The notes below the pieces were generated by a model. The model searched no databases. It saw only the letters and a list, made by a program, of their open reading frames with translations, and was not told the origin of the DNA. A stretch of 64,000 nt of DNA from Amaranthus tricolor (Eukaryota > Streptophyta > Magnoliopsida > Caryophyllales > Amaranthaceae). Shown one piece after another: positions 48,201 to 58,198 of the stretch. The stretch's first letter is position 1. Every line of letters starts with the position of its first letter. A program made the translations under genes and the position numbers. The stretch is taken from NCBI RefSeq assembly GCF_026212465.1, contig NC_080051.1, positions 16,052,178 through 16,116,177 of the forward strand, given 5' to 3'.

Positions 48201-49018
48201 GTATAAAAGGAGAGTTAATTATACACAGATCCAATGAGGATCCATCTTAAACCAATTGATATTAGGAGGAATAGCCCATCAAGTATATATTAGCCAACCT
48301 CTCTCTTATTCGTCAATGTAGGATAACACGTGGGTTATTTTCCAACATATATTTGTTTAGTGTAACACATTTAAAGTTCCATGGCTAGAAAAACGACTAA
48401 CATCAGATACGGTTGAGTACATCCAAAATCTCCCAACTCTACATAGATTTATACGACTTAATGGTATTGATGTAATGTAATGACTTATCAAATTAGACAA
48501 ATAAGAACATTCACAAATCAACATGTCTTACAAGGAGTAAAACATAAAAACAGAAAGCAGTGCACAACCTGATAGTCGGAGGCAAGACGAGCCAACTCTT
48601 GAGCAGCACCAAGGTCAGACACACCAGCTCGGACCTTAAACCCTTCACGTAAGAGCTTCTGAGTAATGCGCGCACCAGCCTGGCCGGTAGCCCCAGCAAC
48701 AAAAACCGTTCTAGCATCCTTCTGCCTACCGGCAGTCATGAAAGACGGGTTGTTACTAACTACAGGGATCAATGACTTCACATTAACCTCTGATAACTTA
48801 CTCCAATCAAACTGAGAAAAAGGATTGTTATTCTGAACTTGCCCATCATTCTCAGATGATGGCTCATCGTCGGACGATTTCTTGAGACGAAAAGACGAAA
48901 AAGGCCCTGCATTCTTAGCAAAGACGGTAAGTTGTCTTGGCTTTTTAGACAGTAATAGCCTAGAGTTTGGTGTAGTGCTTAGGAGAAATGAATTGGAAGG
49001 GACACTATGAGCAGCCAT
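45298..49018 (-). CDS. PTAC16: PTAC16, plastid transcriptionally active chromosome protein 16
   Basis: Five exons: 49018-48569, 47111-46659, 46562-46494, 45989-45931, 45844-45298. All have GT/AG borders and joining phases, giving 525 residues plus stop; the family is about 510. Residues 1-35 look like a chloroplast transit peptide. A Rossmann NAD(P)-binding motif GATGQAG is at 109-115 within RTVFVAGATGQAGARI. The atypical SDR-like fold continues through exon 2 (AGVGHLAIIYDDSP, RYTFIKTTFTEDF). The last exon is an Ala/Glu/Lys coiled coil followed by a Lys-rich tail ending IYVDDA. Arabidopsis PTAC16 is found in the plastid transcriptionally active chromosome and at thylakoid membranes. Intron 1 (1457 bp) holds an RTE LINE fragment. 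Confidence 0.95.
46140..46390. repeat. Dispersed repeat in PTAC16 intron 3
   Basis: Words AGGTCCATCCTAAAACCA, AGGAGTAGCTCATCAAGTGTATAT and TCTTCGATGTAGG match a copy in intron 1 at 48160-48350. Confidence 0.55.
47399..48118 (-). mobile_element. 3' fragment of an RTE-clade LINE in PTAC16 intron 1
   Basis: The minus strand encodes the reverse-transcriptase C-terminal end: FYRVAIRPALLYGTECWPV, EMRMLRWMCG; after a frameshift MNQIRNQEFRDRLGVAPISGK, RLRWFGYVQRKTFD, GRPKRTWYEQIRVDLHELNL. It ends in a non-coding tail (GCCTTAGTCCTCTATGCACG) and (GAT)4 at 47399-47415, the short trinucleotide tail usual for RTE elements. It is 5'-truncated near 48118, lies in the same orientation as PTAC16, and is spliced out. 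Confidence 0.82.
48160..48360. repeat. Dispersed repeat in PTAC16 intron 1
   Basis: Second copy of the intron 3 repeat: AGGATCCATCTTAAACCA, AGGAATAGCCCATCAAGTATATAT and TCGTCAATGTAGGA. Confidence 0.55.
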
Positions 49019-49634
49019 AGATTGAAGGGCCTAACAAAAATTTGTTTTGGAAATAGTGTGTGATGATATTATGTTTGGGTTCTGATTCATTGCCCCAATT
49101 TTTGCTGATGTTTGTGTTTGTACACTAGAAGAAACAGAAGATTGAAGGCAATCCATCTGCTTATCTTTAACCAATTTACATAAGCCACGCAAACACTATC
49201 TACAACTTAGAAATTGACCACTAAGTTTTCAGATTATACATATGGGTGGGCCATAGAATCAAGAAATCAGGGTCTGTGGACCCTTCAAGATAAAGTTGTT
49301 TTAATGTATACTGTCTTTCCTATCTTTTTTTTAGTTACTCCCTCAATTGTCATGAATTAGTAACATGGAATAATGAAATAAACTTAAGAAATGATGGGTG
49401 CATTTAAATTGGGTGGATATAATTAAAAGTGAAAAAAAATAAAAGAAGATGTATCGATAGTAAACAAAGAAAGTATTGGGCAAAATAAAATTGTTGCTAA
49501 GTAAAAGGAACGGATCAAAATTAAAATATTGATAAACAAAGGAAGTATAATATGTGAGAAATATTTTTTTTATGAAAAAATTGGTAATTCAAAAGAAACC
49601 GATAATATAATTATATGAATTCCTTCCAATTTCT
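49019..49634. other. PTAC16 upstream region
   Basis: Presumed promoter and 5'UTR of PTAC16 (49019-49250), then AT-rich DNA. No other gene seen. Confidence 0.4.
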
Positions 49635-50651
49635 CACTACAAAAAGCGCGCAAACACCGACTAACATTTTTGACTGACACCAGAACAGCCGGAAATTTCC
49701 GATTGAAATTCTGACTATATGGTGTTAGTCAGAAATCCATCAACTAACTTTCCGACTAGCTCATTTACTCGAAAAATCTGGAAAAGGACTATCAGTCAAT
49801 ATTCAGTCGCAAATCAATCGGAAGTTTGAAATTTTCATTATTTCCCATCCATCATCATTTTTCTTCTATAAATAACAAATCACATCATATTTTACAAAAC
49901 ATCACATACACTATTCTATTCTTCAAAAATTATCATATTTTCTCATTATACGTAAAAAGTCACATCATCTCTTGAACAACTAATTAACAAGGTATGTTTG
50001 CATATGTTATACTTATGATATTTACATTTTAAATTTTGTTTTATGTTATAATCATGAAATATATAATTTATGATATATGTTAGCTTATTTATCTTATATT
50101 TATTATATATGTTAATGTATATAAAATTAAATTTTGTCTAATAGGTGAAATTTTGTTTTTTTAATTTTTGTTTTGTTATCAAATCGGTAATAATAAATAT
50201 TAATTATATATGATATTTATTTTATAATAAATATATATGATGTTATATATATAAGAGGATTTTTTTTGAATAATAATCACTTTTGACTTAGTACCGACTG
50301 CTATTCAATAGGTAAGTTTTCCAACAGTTTTTCAGTTGGCAGTTTGTCGGTAGGTGTTTTTCAATTTTTTTCGTATTGTTAGTTAGCTTAATATTATTTT
50401 CTTCGATTTTAAATTTAGTTTATTATTTCTGCAGAAGAATAGATTTACATGATGAAAAAAGTTAGATGTATAAGCAAAGTTGTAAAAGGCTTTATAATAT
50501 TAGATTCTTAGAAGGGGTTGACAAATTTATACAATTTGCAAAGGAAAAAACAATTCAGAATTTGAAATTGGATGTCTGTGCAAACGTTGTGGTAACCCAT
50601 TGAATTCCGACTAAATGTGTTAGTTGATGGAAACACCTCATTGTTGTAGTG
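49635..50651. mobile_element. Non-autonomous CACTA element
   Basis: Begins CACTACAAAAAGCGCG and ends TTGTTGTAGTG, the CACTA terminal pair. The perfect 3-bp duplication TCT lies at 49632-49634 and 50652-50654. Subterminal repeats contain CCGACTA/TAGTCGG and TTTCCGA words. Length 1017 bp with no transposase, so it would need an En/Spm-type source elsewhere. Confidence 0.9.
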
Positions 50652-50659
50652 TCTACTAT

Positions 50660-50679
50660 TATTTGCTTTTTTTTCTATG

Positions 50680-50711
<32 letters not shown>

Positions 50712-50712
50712 G
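50660..50712. repeat. (TA)n microsatellite
   Basis: About 16 uninterrupted TA units near 50684-50711, beside the CACTA right end. Confidence 0.8.
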
Positions 50713-50759
50713 GTTTTATCTTTCTTAGCCAAAAAATTTCTCTAAGAATTTTCATCAAA

Positions 50760-51320
50760 AAATGCTTAACAATTGTTCAAGAAATTATGGTTTAAAATCC
50801 ACCCACTCAAATGCAAGTGGAAATCAGCACCAAGGCGAATCAAACCCAAACTCTAGGTCAAACTGACATTGAGACCTTAATTTTATAATTGAGGCAGCCC
50901 ACTCTCAAAGGAGGTCTGAACAAAGCTTGTAAAGGGAGAGTACCTCCCCCTCTCATGATAGAAGTGAACAGAACATGAAAGAACAAACTTGTTCTAGGGA
51001 GCAAGAGATAATCACTTCTACTCCCCAGCAGTTCACATAGTCTGGGAATGACTAAGTCAACTTGATCCTACATTGGCCAACGCCATCACCATTAGTAGAA
51101 GGGAGGTTGCTCCATCTGGGAGGGCCCACAACCAATACCAGAGAAGTTCAATTCCCTTCCGAGGATTTTCTAAGGAGCATATGAATCATATATTCCTGAG
51201 AACAAGTAAGAAGAAAGAATAGGGAAGTCACAACAATATCGCTCTCAGAAAAATATTGCAAGACAAAGAGAGTCAGTCTTGGTCTAACTTGAAAATATTA
51301 GGAGAACGGCTCATGAAAAA
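50760..51320 (+). pseudogene. Possible Gypsy gag relic
   Basis: The + strand reads, with several stops, QTDIETL-like and AAHSQRRSEQS, ESTSPSHDRSEQNMKEQT, then PTPSPLVEGRLLHLGGP. The composition (Arg/Ser/Gln, charged) is like the linker of Ty3/Gypsy gag proteins. There is no zinc knuckle. Weak support. Confidence 0.3.
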
Positions 51321-51326
51321 GAATAT

Positions 51327-51533
51327 TGTTGGTATAGAACTCCTACTAGACATGGAACTTCTGAAGAAATTAGGAATACAAAAATTTGGTTTATGAATAC
51401 TGTTTGTATTATTTTTCAAGTAATTACATAAGCCTCTATATATACTAGATTAGGAGAACTATCTAAGGAGATAAAAATATTTACAATAGAAGGTAATAAT
51501 TAAAAATATTCTAGGAATATTTACTTTCCTACA
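51327..51533 (-). repeat. Short Copia LTR (3' LTR of the second Copia)
   Basis: TGTTGGTATAGAACTCC...TTTCCTACA, 207 bp, TG...CA ends. The polypurine tract (CTTGAGGGGGAG on the minus strand) lies directly outside it, at 51534-51545. No 5' LTR was found. Confidence 0.8.
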
Positions 51534-51545
51534 CTCCCCCTCAAG

Positions 51546-54500
51546 TTAGGTCTTCGGATCACCAATACCTAACTTGCACAATGTTTGCTCAAACGCTTCT
51601 GATGTAACTGCCTTTGTAAGAATGTCAGCTAATTGATCTTTCGATCGTACAACAGGAAGGCTTATAATCTTCTTCTCAAGTTTTTCCTTTATGAAATGTC
51701 TGTCGATCTCAACATGGTTGATGCGATCATGTTGAACTGGGTTTTCAGATTTACTAATTGCTACTTTATTATCACAAAATAATTTGCAAGCCTTCTTCTG
51801 TGGGAAGTGTAGTTCACTTAGGAGCTTCTTTAGCCATATGACTTCAGTTATCCCTTTCGCAATACCACGAAACTCTGCCTCTGCACTTGATAAGGTAACA
51901 ACCTTTTGTTTCTTACTCTTCCATGTAACAAGGTTTCCTCCAACTAGCGTAAAGTACCCTAAAGTAGATCTTCTTTCATCTCGAGACAGCTGGTCCTTGA
52001 GGGCACATATTTCCTGTTCATCATCCCCGGTAATGATCATATCATCCACATGGATTATAAGGCACGTGATAATTTTTTCTCTCAAGGAACAAAGTATAGT
52101 CAGAGTTGCTTTGTTTGTAACCGAACTTCGTCATAGCTGTAGTGAATCTCCTAAACCATTCCCTTGGAGATTGTTTTAGACCATACAAAGCTTTATTTAG
52201 TTTACACCCTTCTCCTGGAGTAAAGTCATTAGAAAAACCTAGAGGGGATTTCATATACACCTCTTCCTCTATTTTCCCATGTAGAAAAACATTCTTCACA
52301 TCGAGCTGGTGTAGTGGTGAATCTTTGTTTGCAGCTATTGAGAATAGGACCCCAATTGTGTCGATTTTTGCCAGTGGTGAGAAAGTTTCAAAATAATCCA
52401 CCCCATAGGTCTAAGTATACCCTTGTGCTACCAATCTTGCTTTGTACCGTTAAATATTACCATCAGCCAAATATTTGATTGTGTATACCCATCTACATCC
52501 AACTGTCTTCTTTTCTCTTGGCAATTCACACTTTTCCCATGTTTTGTTGTTTTCAAGAGCGGAGATTTCTTCCTCCATTGCCTTTTTCCACTTCGAATCC
52601 CGGAAAGCCTCTTTTGTGGTTTTTGGAAGAAAACACTAGAATACAGGGAGGTGTTGAAGGCTACTACTGTCTAAGATAAATTTCCATCATTTTCTCGATT
52701 AGTGCGATACCGAGATCGCTAAGACTCAAAATCTGGATCATATCTCTTAGGAGGAACACCTCTTATGCTTCTTGGACGTAACTCATATCTACTAGGAATA
52801 TCAACACTAGGCACATCATTATTAGATATATCAATTAAGGGTTCAAGTGCTACCTCTTGTTCAGTTGGATGCTCGTCATAAGGGACTGGAGTGAACTGAA
52901 GAGGAGATAGTATGACTTCAGAAGCAACATCGGTAGTTTCGCCTACCTTCTCTTATGGGTCCGAATCAATCATAACTGGGTGTATTAGCCAGCTCAGGTC
53001 ATCACTAATTGTCTCCCCCTGAGGACCAAGCTGGGAATAGTAGTAGGATTGTTCATAGAAGTCACAATCCATAGTGGTATACATTCGGTTTTGTAGAGGC
53101 TCAAAACATCTATATCCATTTTGATTCACCCCATAGCCAAGAAAAACACACTTAATTGCCCGAGGTTCCAATTTGGTTCTAGTCTGTTTGGGAAGATGGA
53201 CATAAACAACACAACCGAAGATACGAGGTGGTAAGGAATGAGAAGAGGGAAGAAAGACAAAAGATCCCAAGGTTTCAAGAGGAGTTTTGTATTGTAAGGG
53301 TTTGGAAGGAAGACGGTTGGTGAGATAAGTTGCTAAGATAAATTGTTGTAGCAATTGCTTCAGGCCAAAAAGAAGCTGGAGCATTAGACTCTATTAAAAG
53401 AGCTTGAGTAATTTCAAGCAAGGTGCGGTTTTTGCGCTCAGCAATCCCATTTTGTTGTGGTGTGTCAGTGCAAGAGGTTTGGTGGAGCATCCCATGGTCA
53501 GAAAGAAATTGTTTTATGGCTGAATTAATATATTCACCTCCATTATCAGAATGTAGTATTTGTGGTTTAGCATGAAATTGAGTTTAAAGCATGTTATAAA
53601 AGGTGACAAAAACTGAAAAAACTTCATATTTGTGTTTCAAAAGATATACCCAACTCATACGAGTACAATCATCCACAAATAAAACATAATAAGAGAAATT
53701 ATGAGTAGCAGAATAGGAGCATGTCCGCACATATCAGAATGTATTAAAGTAAAAGGACTCGTGGAATGAGGGAAACTCGACAAATATGAGTGTTTGTGGC
53801 TTTTCGCCAGGACACAAGATTCACAATCTAGAGACATAACAGTATTTTTAAGGGAAGGGAATAAATGTTTCAAGTAAGGTAGAGAAGGATGACCCAAACG
53901 TCGATACCACGTCCAGAGTTGATGAGCAGGGGACCCACGAGTAAGCATAGCTTGACTTTGTTGAGTTGTTTCATCCACATAGTACAAACCTCCTTGTTCA
54001 GTACCACGCGCAATGATTTTCCCAGTCTGAGCATCCTACAGAATAAAATCAGTGCAATTAAGTTCCTTGGTCAACTGACTGATAGAGAGTAATTTATGAG
54101 ACAAGCTTGGAATTAAAAGACAATTATTTAAATGAATAGAGGGTGAAATGTCAACATGACCGATGTGGTCAACACTAACACATGCCCCATTTGCGGTCTA
54201 GATATGAGTACGGGATGGTGAGCCAAGAGTTAAAAGATCTCGAGGGTCGAAGATCATAGTATCAGTTGCACTACAATTAAAAATTTGGCAGGTTAGGCCC
54301 ATCCCACTATTAGTAGGTAGATAATTCCAATTTTTTTGTGAAAATTTGAAATACATAAGAGAAAAAATAAAAAAATTAACAAAATAAACTAAGTTTTAAA
54401 CTTATTCCAAAAGTAAGCGTGAAATTCCCAAACCTGAGGTTTGGGGCTGTTCGCAGTTAGTAACTGCGAACAGGTCAAAAAAGACAAAATAGTTGTTCGC

Positions 54501-54693
54501 ACTTACTAACTGCGAACAGCTATTTGACCTGTTTTGACCAGTTCGTAGTTAGCATCCTTTTGGAATACGTTTAAAACTTAGTTTATTTTGTTAATTTTTT
54601 TATTTTTTCTCTTATGTATTTTAATTTTTTTTTTGTTGGACCTCAAAATATGTGGGCTGGGAATAGAATTGAGCCATATTTATTAGATAGGCT
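51546..54693 (-). pseudogene. Second Copia pol pseudogene
   Basis: From 5' to 3' on the minus strand. Protease: FNCSATDTMIFDPRD at about 54270, where the family has D-x-GA, so the catalytic Asp reads Asn. GAG_pre-integrase: LWTWYRRLGHPSLPYL, 53930. Integrase: DTPQQNGIAERKNRTLLEI, 53470; FGCVVYVHLP, 53200. Reverse transcriptase: KNVFLHGKIEEEVYM, 52300; HVDDMII, 52035. RNase H: SSAEAEFRG, 51880; QLADILTKAV, 51600. Reverse transcriptase jumps from CALKDQLS directly to DERRSTLGYF, so about 200 residues are deleted. Several stops occur. The hairpin MITE at 54340-54627 lies within it, and the frame continues beyond to about 54690. Confidence 0.87.
54340..54627. mobile_element. Hairpin MITE of the MULE2 family
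   Basis: A 288-bp near-complete inverted repeat. The arms share ATACATAAGAGAAAAAATAA and AAATAAACTAAGTTTTAAAC. The perfect 9-bp duplication TTTTTTTGT lies at 54331-54339 and 54628-54636. Arms match the MULE2 terminus (ATTCCAAAAGTAAGCGTGAA versus TTTCCAAAACTAAACGTGAA) and carry the CGCAGTTAGTAACTGCG palindrome, so it is two TIRs joined with no interior. Confidence 0.9.
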
Positions 54694-54784
54694 TAGGTTT
54701 TTGAATTTTTGAAAAAGGTGAGCGAAAAAAAAAATTAATTGAATAATCGATTATTCAAACTTTTTCCAAAACTAAACGTGAAAA

Positions 54785-54925
54785 CCCCAGACCTATGGTT
54801 TGGAGCTGTTCACAGTTACTAACTGCGAACAGCTATAAAAGACAACACAGCTGTTCGCAGTTACTAACTGCGAACAACTATTTTGTCTTTTATAGCTGTT
54901 CGCAGTTAGTAACTGCGAACAGCTA
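54785..54925. repeat. Three palindromic repeats in the MULE2 left TIR
   Basis: 27-bp palindromes at about 54806-54832, 54851-54877 and 54896-54922, each centred on CGCAGTTAGTAACTGCG or a one- or two-base variant, spaced 45 bp apart. The right TIR has partners at 58801-58827, about 58845-58870 and 58888-58914. Confidence 0.9.
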
Positions 54926-55202
54926 ATTAATTTTTTTTCCTTTATTTTTGAGTTGTTGTTTGTTGTAATTGCACTAGAGATATTAGAATAGATAATTACA
55001 AGTCGATGTATCTTTAAGGCGGCATGATTCATTGCCAAAACTCCGATCATTCATAAGTCAAAGTTTGGGGGCTATGATAAAGTAATTAAACACGTATATA
55101 CAACAAAATATATACAAATGTGTGAAATATACAAGTCAATTAAAATATATATATATATATGTACATAGTCGATCCAAATACACAAAAGGTAATCGTTAAC
55201 GC

Positions 55203-56741
55203 TCACGAACCCTCATCTACCATATCCAACTGAGTTGGTCTCCTTCGCCTCCTACGATAGTAAAAGGCGTTCGCGTGACGCTCTGGCAGTGGAGGGGACT
55301 GGTACTGTGATGGCTGTGATGGCCCAGCCTGCGAGGTCCTCACAGCGTCAACGAGATATGAATGATCCATCTCCTCCAAATGGTAGTCATAAGAAGGAGA
55401 GCATGCCATGTGCGTATGGGAGGTAGTTGGTGAGTGTTGTGCAGCGACTTCCTGTATGAAGTGCTGGAACTGCGAGCCGAAGAGCATGCCATGCGCAATC
55501 TCCCTCACCGGCTCCTCCTGGCTGTACCGCATCACGTCTGCCGCACCTTGTGCCTGCAATTAATATTTAGATAATGTAACATTTTATTATTTAATTGGAG
55601 ACTTAATCAAATAAATGCAAATGAAGACTTACAAATTGGGTCATCGTAGGCGCAGCAGGTGCGTAATGTGCTGCTTCCAAGATGGCACGTGGTGTCATCC
55701 ATCGGCGCGTGATGGAGAGGAACCACGGCATATAGTCAGGTGTAGTAGGTGCACCGACAACATCGATCGGCGCACCTTGTGCCAGCAGCTCAAGTCTATG
55801 ATCCCAACGAGCGATGTGGCGCCCGTTGATCTCCATCCAGTTTGCCCCGGCTTGATTTCTTCGCGAAATTAGGTGCAGCTGGGGTTCAGTGTCACAAGGC
55901 GGTGGAATGCCCTGTACCAACCCATATTGGCGCATTACGCACTCTGGTAGATGTACTTCGACAATGTCGAAGCATATGAGTGGCACAAAAGCCCTCCACG
56001 CTCCGGAATGAATCCCCGAGTGTTCGGATACAGCTGCGTAGGCTTCCGCTGGGTATGAGTCCCACAAAAACTAAATAACATGTTATGAAAAAGGTAAGTG
56101 ATATGTTGATTAAATTGTACTAATGTTAATGAGTACTGAAATGTTTACCTGGTTGGGTCGTAGGAGGTCTACTTGATCTCGGTAGAATCCTAGACTGCTG
56201 CCGGTGTGCTTGCGCGTCCGGCGGGCAAAATTCCACCTCAAACCGTACGCAATATTTGGGCCTGGTTGTGGTGGAGGAGCAGTATCACCACGACCAACGG
56301 TTCTGTAAGGTTGGCCGATAAGAGTATGCTCCCACGCCCACAGCTAACGATCGCAAATGTAATTAGTATGTAATTAACCAAATGTTGATGAGAATTAAAT
56401 GTTATTGTTATTACCTGTAATATGACTAGTGGTCCTGCAATCTCTTTGACGTTCTTATGGGCAGCACCACAAAGCCTCCTGTACAAGTATCCCAGGGCTG
56501 CGGAGCCCCAGCTATACTCGGCGATGTGCTCCCACGGGTCGTCAAGTAATGTTAAGTATAGGAGCTGTATTTGGTTGCTTGTTTTATCGGCAAACAACAC
56601 AACACCTATCAAATATAGGATGTACGCCTTGGTGTACCTCCAAATGGTGCCCTCATCAGCATCCCAAAGAAGAGTACTCCTGTGCTCATGCTGCATGGTT
56701 AACACACTAGGGTCTAGTGGTCCTGGAGCTGCTGGATCCAT
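55203..56741 (-). CDS. PMD-related gene of MULE2 (four exons, 436 residues)
   Basis: Exons 56741-56415, 56343-56149, 56070-55633 and 55553-55203, all phase 0 with GT/AG borders and an open frame. It starts MDPAAPGPLDPSVLTMQ. Exon 1 then passes directly to KAYILYLIGVVLF and YSWGSAALGYLYRRLC; the PMD N-terminal core seen in MULE1 (ALVERW...HTFHLP, about 150 residues) is missing. Exon 2 has the WAWEHTLIGQPYR block, exon 3 CFDIVEVHLPECVMRQYG and WFLSITRRWMTPRA, exon 4 a Ser/Gln/Pro-rich tail ending FYYRRRRRRPTQLDMVDEGS. PMD proteins act in nuclear silencing and genome maintenance; transposon-borne ones have no known role. Introns are short (70-79 bp). It is possibly expressed. Confidence 0.75.
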
Positions 56742-56804
56742 CTCCTCTACTGCTGTGTTCGTGTTAGTTTTAGTTAATATTACTATTATGTAATAATATA
56801 AAAT

Positions 56805-56878
56805 ATATATAACATATTACCTTGAGTTACAGATTATTATTCTAGAATAATATATATAACATATTACCTTGAGTTACA
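56805..56878. repeat. Direct repeat at the MULE2 transposase deletion junction
   Basis: ATATATAACATATTACCTTG followed by AGTTACA occurs twice, 45 bp apart, exactly at the 3' end of the shortened transposase frame. Confidence 0.8.
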
Positions 56879-58198
56879 ATAATTAAAGCCTTCAATGCAA
56901 GGTTTAAAGGCCCAAAAGACACGTTGGAAGGTCCTAATATTAGGTCTCACATATACACCCATGTCATTGTCCTCCCTAAAATACCACTCAATTACTAACC
57001 CCGGGTTGGAAAGTTGCAAAGCTTCTAAAAAGCGTGGAAAGAGTGAGTAAGAACCTTCCCATGTCCCGTAAATGGATAACAAAGCTTGTTGCTTTGCACA
57101 CCACGCTCTCTTATAATTCACATCCACACCAAAGCGATCTTTAACCATCTGACGTACGACAGATACCTTAATGGATGGGTCTTTAGCAACACAATTTCTA
57201 ATAACATTATTAATGACAGAAGATGTCAGGTGAATGTGTCCAGTCGACACACTGTCACTACCCAATACACAAGAACCGTGCTTACCCTTATAGGTAACAA
57301 TACGCCATGAAGATAAATTAGAGTCAAACGTAGCTCTAAGTTTCCACAAACAACCCCGCTTGCACTTCAAGGAAAGGACAGTTTGGTTCGAGGTCTCCGT
57401 TCTGTACTCCACATTTCTCCCAATATGATACACTCTGATAGCTTCCAACAACGATTCCTTATTATCAAACATCATACCCTTCTCAAACTCTCCATGTTCG
57501 GTGTATGTGGTATCACAAGCCCAAGTCCTCCATGATTTGTCCTCCGCATACTCGTTTAAAGGTGGACAGAGGGCATAAGGTGTAGGAGGAATGATTGTAG
57601 GAATATTGCCTAGAGTCATGTCATTTGCTAGCGCATCCTCATCGACATTCACATCGTCCTCAGAAGGATCGTCAATAAGCTCATTACTCTCATTCTCATC
57701 ATCCCAAGGTCCCATCTCAGGAATTTCTCCTAAGTTAACCATTGAATCAATTGGAACTTGATTCGTAGGGGGTTGAGAAAAAATACAAGATGCGGAAGAA
57801 ACAACGAGATTTACAGTTTCCTGAGTTAATATAAGCATAGGGGTAGGAGTTGGATCAGAAGCAACTACATTCCCTAATGGTACTTCTTCTACGTATAACT
57901 CCAAAGAGGGAATTTGGGTGGACTTTGAATGCTCCCACATCGCATCTATAGGCTCATCATCCTCAACAGGAAAGACAATAAATTCTCCACTCAAGGCATA
58001 TTTAAAACTTATATTTACGGTACTTCTAGTAGGGTCCAATCCAATCTTAGAAGATATAAAACGTCTAAAGTGGTTCAAATCCATGTTTGAATTGCAAGCA
58101 AACAACTTACGTCTTCCCCCAACATAATGAACTTTGCCATTATTTTCTCTAATACAACCATTCCAAAAACATACTATAGTGACGCGAAATGATGCCAT
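56864..58198 (-). CDS. Transposase-derived DNA-binding protein of MULE2 (no catalytic domain)
   Basis: An uninterrupted 444-residue frame starting MASFRVTIVCFWNGC, collinear with the MULE1 transposase. PB1-like region, residues 1-105. Acidic linker, about 110-235 (DDENESNELIDDPSEDDVNVDED). MuDR DNA-binding domain, about 235-315 (RNVEYRTETSNQTVLSLKC with its CxxxC-type cysteines). The helical region (HIHLTSSVINNVIRNCV, VVRQMVKDRFGVDVNYKRAW) runs to about 425. The frame passes from EGFNYC, where the catalytic IAID begins in MULE1, directly to NSR-stop, the same end as MULE1's C-TSR-stop. The catalytic, SWIM and knuckle regions are therefore removed in frame and the native stop kept. It could bind MULE ends without cutting. 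Confidence 0.82.
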   Translation of the reverse strand: MASFRVTIVCFWNGCIRENNGKVHYVGGRRKLFACNSNMDLNHFRRFISSKIGLDPTRSTVNISFKYALSGEFIVFPVEDDEPIDAMWEHSKSTQIPSLELYVEEVPLGNVVASDPTPTPMLILTQETVNLVVSSASCIFSQPPTNQVPIDSMVNLGEIPEMGPWDDENESNELIDDPSEDDVNVDEDALANDMTLGNIPTIIPPTPYALCPPLNEYAEDKSWRTWACDTTYTEHGEFEKGMMFDNKESLLEAIRVYHIGRNVEYRTETSNQTVLSLKCKRGCLWKLRATFDSNLSSWRIVTYKGKHGSCVLGSDSVSTGHIHLTSSVINNVIRNCVAKDPSIKVSVVRQMVKDRFGVDVNYKRAWCAKQQALLSIYGTWEGSYSLFPRFLEALQLSNPGLVIEWYFREDNDMGVYVRPNIRTFQRVFWAFKPCIEGFNYCNSR

